From the NCBI GenBank assembly GCA_900314825.1, contig OMWS01000011.1, forward strand, positions 1-64,000: 64,000 nt of DNA, given 5' to 3'. Below the pieces are notes generated by a model. That model ran no database searches, was not told the origin of the DNA, and saw nothing but the letters and a program-made list of their open reading frames with translations. The position numbers and the translations under genes were made by a program. Origin of the DNA: an uncultured Veillonellaceae bacterium. Its GTDB lineage: Bacteria; Bacillota; Negativicutes; Selenomonadales; Selenomonadaceae. Shown in pieces: positions 8,279-16,433 of this stretch; position 1 is the first letter of the stretch; the number at the start of each line of letters is the position of its first letter.

Positions 8279-8335
8279 GAAAAATAAAAAGTGCCAGACA
8301 AGCCATCCTGCACAGCCATTGTCTTATCCGGCACT
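8279..8335 (-). promoter_or_regulatory. Leader hairpin with U-tract before the SMR gene (possible attenuator)
   Basis: In the SMR leader, AGTGCC pairs with GGCACT (8330..8335 with 8290..8295) and AGACA pairs with TGTCT inside it. The stem is followed by a U-rich run and then the AGGAGG of the SMR gene. It looks like a transcription terminator placed between promoter and gene, as in attenuators or riboswitch expression platforms. It does not match the guanidine riboswitch motifs I could recall. Confidence 0.5.
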
Positions 8336-8370
8336 ACAAATTACGATTTATAGGCCTTTGAATCAATTAT

Positions 8371-8421
8371 GCTATATCATATAGATAATATATTGACAAA
8401 TATAAATATGTGTGCTACGCT
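8371..8421. promoter_or_regulatory. Overlapping divergent promoters of SMR gene and arsR with ArsR-like palindrome
   Basis: Rightward: TTGACA (8393..8398), 17 bp, TACGCT (8416..8421). Leftward: TTGTCA (8399..8394), 17 bp, TATAGC (8376..8371). The two -35 boxes overlap almost completely. The palindrome CTATAT-C-ATATAG (8372..8384) overlaps the leftward -10 and is a candidate ArsR operator, as ArsR sites are typically AT-rich inverted repeats. Confidence 0.5.
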
Positions 8422-8464
8422 ACAGTCATCGGATGAAACAAATTGAAGGAAAGGTGGCTTCGCG

Positions 8465-8794
8465 ATGGATGGGCGGCAGGTTTTTGACAGCTTGGCAGGG
8501 GATGCGCGACGTTTTCATGCGCTTGCGGATCCGAACCGCCTTGCGATTCTCTGCGCGCTGCAGCAGGGCGAAAAATGCGCGTGCGAGCTACTGGAGGACC
8601 TCCAGATCTCGCAACCGACGCTCTCGCATCACATGAAGCTGCTCGTCGGCAGCGGCCTCGTCGCGGTGCGGAAGGAAGGTCGCTGGATGCATTACTCCAT
8701 TGTCCCCGAGGCCGCGCAATCGTTTCGCGTGATGATGGAGCAGTACGCTCGTTGTGCCTGCGAGGAGGATGCTTCCATTTCCTGTTTTTCCTGA
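8465..8794 (+). CDS. arsR: ArsR/SmtB-family arsenite-responsive repressor
   Basis: Winged-helix repressor of 109 residues. Metalloid binding is suggested by Cys38-x-Cys40 (GEKCACELLEDL) at the start of the alpha-3 recognition region, the classical ArsR As(III)/Sb(III) site. The DNA recognition helix follows (QPTLSHHMKLLVGSGLV). More Cys residues occur at the C-terminus (RCACEEDASISC), possible extra metal ligands. AGGAAAGG precedes the ATG. First gene of arsR-arsD-arsA; a small terminator hairpin overlaps its stop codon. Confidence 0.92.
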   Translation: MDGRQVFDSLAGDARRFHALADPNRLAILCALQQGEKCACELLEDLQISQPTLSHHMKLLVGSGLVAVRKEGRWMHYSIVPEAAQSFRVMMEQYARCACEEDASISCFS

Positions 8795-8815
8795 CGCCGG
8801 AGGATCGGCGTTTTT
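8794..8815 (+). terminator. Hairpin between arsR and arsD
   Basis: ACGCCG (8794..8799) pairs with CGGCGT (8806..8811) and runs into TTTTT (8811..8815). It would reduce read-through from arsR into arsDA. A 10-bp palindrome CGATATATCG (8823..8832) follows and could be a second ArsR-type site. Confidence 0.55.
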
Positions 8816-8865
8816 CTTCATCCGATATATCGACGATTATCTATATTTTTGAAAGGATGATTTTT

Positions 8866-9330
8866 ATGACAACGCAATCTGCGCCTGTGATGAACATTTA
8901 TGAACCGGCCATGTGCTGCGATACGGGCTGCTGCGGGCCGAGCATCGATCCGGAGCTCCTGCGCATCACGGCGACGCTGGCCGCACTGAAGCGCAAGGGG
9001 ATCACGGTCGGCCGCTACAATCTCACGAATGCACCGATGGCTTTCATCGAGAACGCGACGGTCGCAGCGCACCTGCGGGAAAAAGGAATGGAATTGCTGC
9101 CGTGCGCGACGATTGATGGCAAGATTGTCATCGAAGGGCGCTACCCGACGGAAACGGAGTTCTGCGACCTGCTCGGCGTGCATGCGGAAGACCTCCGCGA
9201 GGAAGCACCCGCAGGATCGACGAGCTGCTGTGACGCGACGGCGGAGGAATCGTGTTGCTGCTGTAGTCCAACAGAAGAACCGGCAGAGGCGAAACCCTCG
9301 GATTGCGGTTGCAACGGGGGCTGTTGCTGA
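8866..9330 (+). CDS. arsD: ArsD arsenic metallochaperone
   Basis: Predicted As(III) metallochaperone (154 aa) delivering arsenite to the ArsA ATPase. The N-terminus has the Cys-Cys plus nearby Cys cluster (MCCDTGCCGP, Cys17-18 and Cys22-23), matching the Cys12/13/18 site of R773 ArsD. The thioredoxin-like body follows. The tail is longer than in classical ArsD (about 120 aa) and very Cys-rich: ten Cys after the core, in CC, CCCC, CGC and CC groups. GAAAGGA precedes the ATG. arsA starts 14 bp downstream. Confidence 0.9.
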   Translation: MTTQSAPVMNIYEPAMCCDTGCCGPSIDPELLRITATLAALKRKGITVGRYNLTNAPMAFIENATVAAHLREKGMELLPCATIDGKIVIEGRYPTETEFCDLLGVHAEDLREEAPAGSTSCCDATAEESCCCCSPTEEPAEAKPSDCGCNGGCC

Positions 9331-9344
9331 AAGGAGCATTTTAA

Positions 9345-11132
9345 ATGGAAACTATTTCTTATCCGCAGTTCCGCGTCGATGACCTGCCACCCGTGAAATA
9401 TCTGTTCTTCACAGGCAAGGGCGGCGTCGGCAAGACGAGCTTGGCGTGCAGCGTTGCGGTGACGCTCGCCGACGCCGGGCAGCGTGTCCTCCTCATCAGC
9501 ACGGATCCGGCATCGAATCTTCAAGATGTCTTTTCGATGAAGCTGTCGTCGCAGCCGACGCCTGTTGCCGGCCTCACGGGGCTCGATGCCGCGAATATCG
9601 ACCCTGTCGCGGCAGCTGCCGCATATCGCGAGCGTACGGTCGCGCCGTATCGCGGCCTGCTGCCCGACGCGGCGATCCGCGACATGGAGGAACAGCTCAG
9701 CGGCTCTTGCACGGTCGAGATCGCGGCATTCGATGAATTTGCCAGCTTCCTGACGGACGCGGCGCGCGCTGCCGCGTATGACCGCATCCTCTTCGACACG
9801 GCGCCGACGGGGCACACGCTCCGTCTCCTACAGCTGCCGAGTGCTTGGAAAGGCTTCCTCGAGACAAACAAGGACGGCGCGTCATGCCTCGGCCAGCTCA
9901 GCGGCCTTGGCGAAAAGAAAGCGCAATATCAAGCGGCCGTTGAACATCTCCAAGGGCCGTCGACGGCCATGATCCTCGTCGCACGTCCGGACGACACGCC
10001 GCTCAAGGAGGCGGCGCGCGCTTCGCACGAGCTCATGGCGCTCGGCGTCTCTCGGCAGATGCTCGTGCTCAATGCCGTCCTGCCGGAGACAGCAGCCGTC
10101 GATGCGGTCACGAAAGCGATCTTTGCGAAGCAGCAGGCCGCGTTGCGGACGTTTCCGCAGGAGCTCGCCGACCTGCCGACGTACGCTGTCCCCTTCCGCA
10201 GCTACAACATCACCAGCATTGATGCCATGCGTTCGATGTTGCAAAATTCTCCCACATCTACGTTTGCAACGAACGAACAGCAGACCATCTTTGCGGGCGG
10301 GATGCTTCACCAAACAAATCTTCGCGACCTCGCACGCACGCTTCGCACGCAAGGCAAACGCATCCTTTTCACCATGGGCAAGGGCGGCGTCGGCAAGACG
10401 ACGGTCGCGGCAGCCGTGGCGCAGGCGCTCGCGGAGACGGGATCCCGCGTCCTTTTGGCGACAACGGACCCTGCGGCGCATCTCCGCTATGTCATCGAGG
10501 AAAACGATCGCCTTGTCATCCGTTCCATCGACCCCGTAGCGGAGCTCGCGCGCTATCGCGCCGAAGTCCTCGCGAAAGCGCGTGCCACCGGGGCGGCACA
10601 GGCCGACATCGACTACATTGAAGAAGACCTCCGTTCCCCCTGCACGCAGGAGATTGCTGTGTTCCGCGCTTTTGCGGACATCGTCGCCGAAGCGGATGAT
10701 GCCATCGTCGTCATCGATACGGCGCCGACGGGGCATGCGTTGCTGCTCCTCGATTCTGCGCAGAGCTATCACCGTGAAGTCGAGCGCAGCGAGCATGGCG
10801 ACATCCCAGATTCCGTGCGCGCGCTACTGCCGCGCCTACGGAGCGATGAGACGGCCGTCCTCATCCTCACGCTTGCCGAGACAACGCCCGTGGCAGAGTC
10901 CCTGCGCCTCGAGCAAGACCTTTCCCGCGCTGGCGTCCCGGTCGCCGCGTGGATCATCAACCGCTCGTTCGCGCGCATCGGTACGGAGAGCCCGCTGATC
11001 GCCGCAAAAGCCAAGACGGAGCTCCCGTGGATCCATCAGGTCGCAGAGCGCCACCCGGAACTCCCCATCGTCCTCCTGCCGTGGCTGCCCGAACAGCTTG
11101 CAGGTACGGCACTCGTGGAATTGCTGGCGTGA
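9345..11132 (+). CDS. arsA: ArsA arsenite-transporting ATPase (two-domain)
   Basis: Soluble ATPase of 595 residues that normally energises the arsenite channel ArsB or works with Acr3. The two homologous halves each carry a deviant Walker A (GKGGVGKTS at about residues 24-32, GKGGVGKTT at about 344-352) and the ArsA signature DTAPTGHTLRLL / DTAPTGHALLLL after each. Metal-site Cys residues are seen in GSCTVEI and SPCTQEI. AAAGGAG precedes the ATG. No arsB or acr3 follows; the next 176 bp hold no recognisable gene before the opposing HxlR gene. ArsA must therefore partner with a pump encoded elsewhere, or the operon has lost it. Confidence 0.93.
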   Translation: METISYPQFRVDDLPPVKYLFFTGKGGVGKTSLACSVAVTLADAGQRVLLISTDPASNLQDVFSMKLSSQPTPVAGLTGLDAANIDPVAAAAAYRERTVAPYRGLLPDAAIRDMEEQLSGSCTVEIAAFDEFASFLTDAARAAAYDRILFDTAPTGHTLRLLQLPSAWKGFLETNKDGASCLGQLSGLGEKKAQYQAAVEHLQGPSTAMILVARPDDTPLKEAARASHELMALGVSRQMLVLNAVLPETAAVDAVTKAIFAKQQAALRTFPQELADLPTYAVPFRSYNITSIDAMRSMLQNSPTSTFATNEQQTIFAGGMLHQTNLRDLARTLRTQGKRILFTMGKGGVGKTTVAAAVAQALAETGSRVLLATTDPAAHLRYVIEENDRLVIRSIDPVAELARYRAEVLAKARATGAAQADIDYIEEDLRSPCTQEIAVFRAFADIVAEADDAIVVIDTAPTGHALLLLDSAQSYHREVERSEHGDIPDSVRALLPRLRSDETAVLILTLAETTPVAESLRLEQDLSRAGVPVAAWIINRSFARIGTESPLIAAKAKTELPWIHQVAERHPELPIVLLPWLPEQLAGTALVELLA

Positions 11133-11308
11133 TGCTTTGTTATGTGGGTACGCTTGTTTGACAATTATGACAGATTACAAGACCGTTGATGTGGTAGATG
11201 CGGGGTTATGGATCGAGCTCTTGGAAAAGCTGGCGAAAGAAATCTGAGCGGCGCTGCTGACATTGCGATAAAATAAGGTCATGATACAAAAAGTCTCGCC
11301 CCAAAAAT

Positions 11309-11665
11309 TCAACGCTGCATTTGCTCTTGCCCCCATTTGTAGAGCTCCTTCAGCGTCGGGATGAGCGCTTCGCCCCGATCGGTGAGGGAATACTCCACCC
11401 GCGGCGGAATCTCGTTATACTGGACGCGGCTTACGAGGCCCGCGCCCTCCAATTCCCGCAACGATTTCGTCAGCATGACATTCGTGATGCCGGCGAGCTT
11501 GCGCTTCAGTTCGTTGTAGCGGATCGGCTGTTCCTCATACATATACCAGAGGATGGGCAGTTTCCATTTCTGCCCGATGATGTCCAGTGCGTACAGCACC
11601 GGACATTTTGCTTTTTCAAGGTTTCCGGCATCCAGCTGGATCGGGTATCCTGCGCTCTTTTTCAT
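11309..11665 (-). CDS. HxlR-family winged-helix regulator
   Basis: DNA-binding protein of 118 residues. The HxlR signature (KCPVLYALDIIGQKWKLPIL ... IRYNELKRKLAGITNVML) and winged-helix end (PPRVEYSLTDRGEALIPTL) are clear. A Cys lies just before the first helix, the position of the redox-active N-terminal Cys in relatives such as YodB and HypR, which respond to electrophiles. GGGAGG precedes the ATG at 5 nt. It is divergent from a hydrolase/old-yellow-enzyme operon that it probably controls. Confidence 0.9.
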   Translation of the reverse strand: MKKSAGYPIQLDAGNLEKAKCPVLYALDIIGQKWKLPILWYMYEEQPIRYNELKRKLAGITNVMLTKSLRELEGAGLVSRVQYNEIPPRVEYSLTDRGEALIPTLKELYKWGQEQMQR

Positions 11666-11686
11666 GATGTCCTCCCAATAGGTAGT

Positions 11687-11747
11687 TTTTTCATACCAGA
11701 AATGAAAAATCTGCGTACTTGTATCTATGTTTCCTGCTACCTATAAT
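11687..11747 (+). promoter_or_regulatory. Promoter and inverted repeat of the hydrolase-OYE operon
   Basis: TTGTAT (11719..11724), 17-bp spacer, TATAAT (11742..11747). Just upstream, TTTTTCAT (11687..11694) and ATGAAAAA (11702..11709) form an 8+8 inverted repeat with a 7-nt spacer. This is a candidate HxlR-family operator that also lies in front of the HxlR gene. Confidence 0.6.
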
Positions 11748-11790
11748 ATATCCAATAACGAAGGCGAAAGCAAGAATGGAGTTGACGGAC

Positions 11791-12654
11791 ATGAAGAAAC
11801 TCAGAATCCCGACGGCGCGCGGCACGGTGCTCGACGGCGTATTATTCTCCCAGGGCGCATCAGATACCGTGCTCATCGCAATCACGGGAATCCACGGGAA
11901 TTTTTATTCCAATCCGTTTTATTACAACATCGGCCATACGCTGGCGGCGCATGGCATGGATTTCATCTACGCGCAGACGACGGATGCCTTTGGCGAAATC
12001 GAAACGGAAAACCGGCGGACGGGCAAAAAAGAAATCGTTGGCTCGTGGAACGAGGACTTCCACAACACGGATGAGGACATCGAAGGCTATCTCGCGTACG
12101 CGCAGCAGCACGGCTACCAGCATATCATCCTCGCCGGCCATTCCCTCGGCGCGAACAAGGTGATCTATTATCTTTCCCGCCACCCGGAGGCTCCCATCGA
12201 CCATTTCCTGCTGCTGAGCCCTGCGAATCTCGAGCATCTGACGAGCGTGGTCACAGACCGGCAGAAAGCGCTCATCCGCATGGCGAAGGCAACGGGGCAG
12301 GGCGGGAAGCTCCTGCCGTTTGAGCTCCTCGGCTGGATCACCTGCACGGTGGACACGGCATATCAATGGGCCATCGACAACATCCTTGACAACGTCCATG
12401 TGGAACCGGAAAAGGATTTCTCACAGGTCGAACGCATCCAGCAGAGCGGCGCGATGATCATCGGCACGTGGGACAACTTCACGTATGGCGACCCGGCCGG
12501 CTACCTGCGGACGATCAATGCGCATATGCAGACAGCGAAAGAAAACAAATTGGTTTTCATCGAAAAGACCGGACACCAGTACCACCGGAAGGAACAGGAG
12601 CTCGCAGACCGCATCTTGGAACTCATGGAAGGTTGGAAGGAGGAAGCCGCATGA
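11791..12654 (+). CDS. Alpha/beta-hydrolase family protein (DUF1749-like esterase/lipase fold)
   Basis: Soluble protein of 287 residues with the alpha/beta-hydrolase nucleophile elbow GHSLG (ILAGHSLGANKVIYYLSRHPE). There is an early G-x-H-G oxyanion segment (ITGIHGNFYSN) and a late His (EKTGHQYHRKEQE) as the likely catalytic base. ATGs at 11719 and 11776 are in frame, but GGAG at 9 nt supports 11791. It overlaps the downstream OYE gene (ATGA junction), so the two are translationally coupled. The substrate is unknown; context suggests modification of a reactive or xenobiotic compound. Confidence 0.82.
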   Translation: MKKLRIPTARGTVLDGVLFSQGASDTVLIAITGIHGNFYSNPFYYNIGHTLAAHGMDFIYAQTTDAFGEIETENRRTGKKEIVGSWNEDFHNTDEDIEGYLAYAQQHGYQHIILAGHSLGANKVIYYLSRHPEAPIDHFLLLSPANLEHLTSVVTDRQKALIRMAKATGQGGKLLPFELLGWITCTVDTAYQWAIDNILDNVHVEPEKDFSQVERIQQSGAMIIGTWDNFTYGDPAGYLRTINAHMQTAKENKLVFIEKTGHQYHRKEQELADRILELMEGWKEEAA

Positions 12655-13673
12655 TGAAACAGATATTTGATTCCGTAAAACTCGGCGAGCTCCCCGTGAA
12701 GAACCGACTCGTCCGCTCCGCTACGTGGGAGGGCATGGCAGAAGAAGACGGCAGCATCCCCGAAGCGTTGTACCAGACCTATGAAGAACTGGCGCGCGGC
12801 GGAACGGGGACGATCATCACCGGCTTCACGAGCGTGTCGCAGGACGACCGGTATTTCGAGGGCATGATGCGGCTCGGCAAGGACGAACTCATCCCGCAGT
12901 ACCGGCGCCTGACGCAGATCCTCCACGAAAACGGCGCTGTCGCCATCGCGCAGCTCGCACTCGGCGGATATTATGAGCACGGCAGGGAATATGAGCCGGA
13001 CGCGCTCTCTCTTGGACAGATTCAGACAATCGCCGGCTGGTTCGGCGATGCGGCGCGCCGCGCGAAGGAGGCGCGGTTTGATGGCGTGCAGATTCATGCG
13101 GCGCATTTCTTCTTCCTGAGCCGCTTCATCAGCCCGGCCGTAAATCATCGCACGGATGATTATGGCGGCAGCACGGAACGCCGGATGCGCATTCTGCGGG
13201 AAATATTGCAAGATATCCGCGAGAAGGCGCCGGGCTTGCATGTGACGATGAAGCTGAATGCCAGCGATTTCACGCATGGCGGCCTTGAAATGGAAGAAAG
13301 CCTGCAGATCGCCGAGACGATGGCGGCGGCAGGGCTGGACTCCATCGAGGTCAGCGGCAACGGCACGTCGGTTGCAGGCATCCGTGCCGGCGTGAACGAG
13401 GGATATTTTGCTGGCTACGCGAAGGCGCTCGCAGAGCGCATCAGCATCCCTGTCATCCTCGTCGGCGGCCACAGGAGCATCGCCTGCATGAACGCGCTGG
13501 TCAATGATAGCGGCATCGAGTTCCTGTCCCTGTCGCGCCCACTCATCCGCGAACCAGACCTCCCGAACCGCTGGAAGCGCGGAGATGCCACGCCTGCAAG
13601 ATGCGTGTCATGCAACGCCTGCTACCGGACGCCGGGACACAAATGCATCTTCGTGCTGCACGGCAAAAAATGA
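12651..13673 (+). CDS. Old yellow enzyme family NADH:flavin oxidoreductase
   Basis: FMN-dependent TIM-barrel oxidoreductase of 340 residues that reduces activated alkenes or similar electrophiles with NAD(P)H. The N-terminus (LPVKNRLVRSATWEGMAEEDG) and the substrate/FMN region (DGVQIHAAHFFFLSRFISPAVNHRTDDYGGS) are diagnostic of the OYE family. The C-terminal phosphate-binding region (PVILVGGHRSIACMNAL, FLSLSRPLIREP) is intact. A Cys-rich tail (ARCVSCNACYRTPGHKC) recalls the 4Fe-4S motif of larger OYE-like reductases, but the long C-terminal domain is absent. The start overlaps the hydrolase stop and has an AAGGAGG site. Confidence 0.88.
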   Translation: MMKQIFDSVKLGELPVKNRLVRSATWEGMAEEDGSIPEALYQTYEELARGGTGTIITGFTSVSQDDRYFEGMMRLGKDELIPQYRRLTQILHENGAVAIAQLALGGYYEHGREYEPDALSLGQIQTIAGWFGDAARRAKEARFDGVQIHAAHFFFLSRFISPAVNHRTDDYGGSTERRMRILREILQDIREKAPGLHVTMKLNASDFTHGGLEMEESLQIAETMAAAGLDSIEVSGNGTSVAGIRAGVNEGYFAGYAKALAERISIPVILVGGHRSIACMNALVNDSGIEFLSLSRPLIREPDLPNRWKRGDATPARCVSCNACYRTPGHKCIFVLHGKK

Positions 13674-13745
13674 ACATATTCAACGCTCTGCACCGAAGAC
13701 GTTGCACAGGGGAATCGGGCATGAAACATCACTCATGGGAAATCG

Positions 13746-13777
13746 AACGGCCTCGCTGGACTGCCAGCGAGGCCGTT
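13746..13777. terminator. Bidirectional terminator between the OYE gene and narI
   Basis: A perfect 14-bp stem AACGGCCTCGCTGG / CCAGCGAGGCCGTT with a 4-nt loop. It serves the rightward hydrolase-OYE operon and the leftward nar operon, which converge here. Confidence 0.8.
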
Positions 13778-13795
13778 TGCTGTGGGGGAAACAAG

Positions 13796-14461
13796 TCAGA
13801 ATCTTCTCCGATACACGAGCCGGCTCCTCCAGAGCCAGACGAATGGGAAGCTCAGGCAGTGGACGAGGCGGGTGAAGGGGAAGAGGATGGCCGTGAGCAT
13901 CCAGCCGCACATGTGGAGCTCAAAAGGCAGCGGGATCGCCTTCATGAGAGAGGGATCCGGAGAGAGCATGAGCAGGCTGCGGAACCACGGCGCGATGCTT
14001 TCGCGGTAGTCGAAGCCGCCGGCGATGTTCGAGAGCGTGCCCCAGCAGCCCGTGAGGATCGTGAACGCGAGCACGGCGTAGAGGATCTTGTCCATCGACG
14101 ACGTATTCACCGCGAGGCGGTCGCTCGAGAAGCGGCGCACGATGCAGAGCAGCAGGCCGAGCACGAAGAGCGCGCCTGCTGGGATGCCGCCCGAGAGGGC
14201 GATCATGTGGTACATCTCTTCATTGACACCGGCCGTCTCCGTGACGAACTTCGGCACGAGGATACCGATGAGGTGGCCGCCGAGCGCCATGACGAGGCCG
14301 AGGTGGAAGATCGGCACGGCGAAGCGGACTTGCTTTTTCTCCAAGAACTCGCTTGATTTCGTCGTCCAGCCGCGCTCGAAGAACGCGAAGCGTGCGATCG
14401 TGCCGATGATGAAGATCGTGAACGCGATGTAGGGGAGCGCCCCGTAGAAAAACGTATTCAT
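13796..14461 (-). CDS. narI: Respiratory nitrate reductase gamma subunit NarI
   Basis: Membrane cytochrome b subunit (221 aa, 5 helices) that oxidises quinol and passes electrons through two b-type hemes to NarH. His pairs suited to heme ligation are visible in helix 2 (FHLGLVMALGGHLIG) and in the last helix (ELHMCGWM ... LVHCLSFP), as in NarI His56/66/187/205. Its start overlaps the narJ stop by 4 bp (ATGA), the last gene of the narGHJI run. Confidence 0.93.
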   Translation of the reverse strand: MNTFFYGALPYIAFTIFIIGTIARFAFFERGWTTKSSEFLEKKQVRFAVPIFHLGLVMALGGHLIGILVPKFVTETAGVNEEMYHMIALSGGIPAGALFVLGLLLCIVRRFSSDRLAVNTSSMDKILYAVLAFTILTGCWGTLSNIAGGFDYRESIAPWFRSLLMLSPDPSLMKAIPLPFELHMCGWMLTAILFPFTRLVHCLSFPFVWLWRSRLVYRRRF

Positions 14462-15006
14462 GCGGATGCCTCCAATCTTTCAGCGGCAGCGAGGACGAGG
14501 TCGAGGAGGAACGCGTAGGAAAGATTCGCTTCGATCAGGCGCTCGCGCAAGCGCGAGAGCTTCGGCTGCGCGAAGCGGCAGACCTCGGCGGCGCGATCTT
14601 CCGGCAGCGCCGCGATGAGCTCGAGGAGCGCGGGCAGGTAGTCCGGCAGATCCTTCGGCGTGGTGAAACCGTTGTCGAGATAGAAGCGGCGGTACGTGAG
14701 CATTTCCTTCGACTGCTTGCCGAAGTCCGTGCGGTCATGCGCCGTGAGGTAGAGCGTCGTGTTCGGGCTGAAGTCGAACGAGCGCACATACTGGTCTTCG
14801 TATGCTTCGGGCGTGAGCTCGCGCACGTAGTCGTAGAAATCCGAGAGCACGGCGCGGACGTGCGGGTTCTCGATGTCTTTCGCGGATGCCTCGCCCTCGG
14901 GCAGTGCTTCGCGCCATTCGGCCGTCGGGTAGGACAGGAGGTACGAGCACTCGGCGAGTGTCTTCTGCTCGTCGTTCCAGGTGGTTGCCATGTTTTCTTC
15001 TGCCAT
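14458..15006 (-). CDS. narJ: Nitrate reductase assembly chaperone NarJ
   Basis: Cytoplasmic TorD/NarJ-family chaperone (182 aa), needed for molybdenum cofactor insertion into NarG and attachment of NarGH to NarI. It is all-helical in appearance and includes the family pattern ECSYLLSYPTAEWREALPE near the N-terminus and the conserved YEDQYVRSFDFSPNTTLYLTAHD stretch. A GTG at 15012 is in frame, but GGAGG is better spaced for the ATG at 15006. It lies 2 bp after narH and overlaps narI by 4 bp. Confidence 0.9.
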   Translation of the reverse strand: MAEENMATTWNDEQKTLAECSYLLSYPTAEWREALPEGEASAKDIENPHVRAVLSDFYDYVRELTPEAYEDQYVRSFDFSPNTTLYLTAHDRTDFGKQSKEMLTYRRFYLDNGFTTPKDLPDYLPALLELIAALPEDRAAEVCRFAQPKLSRLRERLIEANLSYAFLLDLVLAAAERLEASA

Positions 15007-15008
15007 GA

Positions 15009-16433
15009 TCACACACCTCCCATTTCCGAGAATCCGGCGCAGTGCTGGCAGTCATGCTTTTCGCCCTGCGGCTGGTTCGTGCTCGCGGGGATGTTGAAGC
15101 GCTCGCGGTATTTCGCGACAGCGAGCAGGCGGTACATGGCGCGGTACTGATCGGCGTCTTCGGCCTTCGTCGCGCGCGTCGCCGGCAGCGCCGTCTCTTC
15201 CGATTGCTCGCGCATGAAGCGACGCATGCCGAGGAGCTTGCGGAACACGCGCTCGATGACGCTCGTGTCGCCGGCTGCGAACAGGGAAGCGAGGTACGTC
15301 AGCGGGATGCGCATTTCGTCGGGCGACGGGAACTCGACGTTTTCCGCCGTGTGCGCGAGGATCGGGCTCATGGGCGGGATGTACCAAACCATGGGCATCG
15401 TGCGGTACTCGGCGTGGAGCGGCAGGGCGAGCTGCCATTCCTTGATGAGGCGGTAGACGGGCGAATTCTGCGCGGCTGTGATCCACGATTCGGGGATATT
15501 GGCTTCGCGCGCGGCTTTCACGATCTCGGGATTGTTCGGGTCGAGCAGGACGTCGAGCGTCGCGTCGTAGATGCCCGCAGGTTCCTGCGTCGCGGCGGCT
15601 GCGCCGACGCGGTCGGCATCGTAGAGCAGCACGCCGGCGTAGCGCATGCGGCCGACGCACGTGTCCGCGCAGAGCATGGGCAGGCCGTTTTCGAGGCGCG
15701 GGAAGCAGAAGATGCATTTCTCGGCCTTGTTCGTCTTCCAGTTGTAATAGACTTTCTTGTACGGGCACGACGGCACGCAATGGCGCCAGCCACGACACGT
15801 CTCCTGTGAGATGACGACGACGCCGTCTTCCTCGCGCTTGTAGATGGCGCCCGAGGGGCAGGCGGCCGCGCAGGCGGGATTCAGGCAGTGGTTGCACGTG
15901 CGCGGGACGTACTTCATGAAGATGTGCTCGTAGTCGACAGCGATGCGCTCGCCGAGTTTTTTGAAATTCGGATCTTCGGCGGCTGCTGCGCCGTCGGCGA
16001 GATCATCCTCCCAGTTCGGCCCCCACTTGATGTCCATGCGCTTCTGCGTGATGAGCGAGCGCGGGCGGGCGACGGGCTGGTGGTTTTTGCGGCCGCTGTG
16101 GATCAGCGTCTCGTAGTCGTACGTCCACGGCTCATAGTAGTCGTCGAGCGTCGGCTGCTCCGGATGATAAAAGATCTTCAGCATACGCGTCGGCATGGAA
16201 CCGGTCGCGAGCTGCAGCTTGTCGCCCTTGAGCTTCCAGCCGCCTTTCCATTTTTCCTGGTCTTCCCAGCGCTTCGGGTAGCCGATGCCGGGTTTCGTCT
16301 CGACGTTGTTGAAGTACATGTACTCCGCGCCGGGGCGGTTCGTCCACGTATTTTTGCAGGTGATGGAGCACGTATGACAACCAATGCATTTGTCGAGGTT
16401 CATCACCATGGAGATTTGCGCTTTAATCTTCAA
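15009..16433 (-). CDS. narH: Respiratory nitrate reductase beta subunit NarH
   Basis: Iron-sulfur electron-transfer subunit (474 aa) with four clusters. The visible Cys motifs are CIGCHTCSITCKNTW near residue 15, CNHCLNPACAAACPSGAIY, and CRGWRHCVPSCPYKK, where Trp replaces a Cys as in the NarH 3Fe-4S site. These are followed by CIFCFPRLENGLPMLCADTC. The start is TTG at 16433: AAGGAGG lies 9 nt upstream, and the resulting MKIKAQISMVMNLDKC matches the usual NarH N-terminus. It overlaps the narG 3' end by 11 bp. Confidence 0.95.
   Translation of the reverse strand: MKIKAQISMVMNLDKCIGCHTCSITCKNTWTNRPGAEYMYFNNVETKPGIGYPKRWEDQEKWKGGWKLKGDKLQLATGSMPTRMLKIFYHPEQPTLDDYYEPWTYDYETLIHSGRKNHQPVARPRSLITQKRMDIKWGPNWEDDLADGAAAAEDPNFKKLGERIAVDYEHIFMKYVPRTCNHCLNPACAAACPSGAIYKREEDGVVVISQETCRGWRHCVPSCPYKKVYYNWKTNKAEKCIFCFPRLENGLPMLCADTCVGRMRYAGVLLYDADRVGAAAATQEPAGIYDATLDVLLDPNNPEIVKAAREANIPESWITAAQNSPVYRLIKEWQLALPLHAEYRTMPMVWYIPPMSPILAHTAENVEFPSPDEMRIPLTYLASLFAAGDTSVIERVFRKLLGMRRFMREQSEETALPATRATKAEDADQYRAMYRLLAVAKYRERFNIPASTNQPQGEKHDCQHCAGFSEMGGV

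Noticed and set aside
8279-8335. Guanidine riboswitch upstream of the SMR gene
   Set aside because: The leader is a single terminator-like stem-loop. The conserved loops of the guanidine-I, -II and -III motifs as I know them are not seen.
11167-11247. A 26-codon open frame between arsA and the HxlR gene
   Set aside because: There is no clear ribosome binding site and no recognisable similarity. It is short enough to arise by chance. The 176-bp gap otherwise shows nothing notable.
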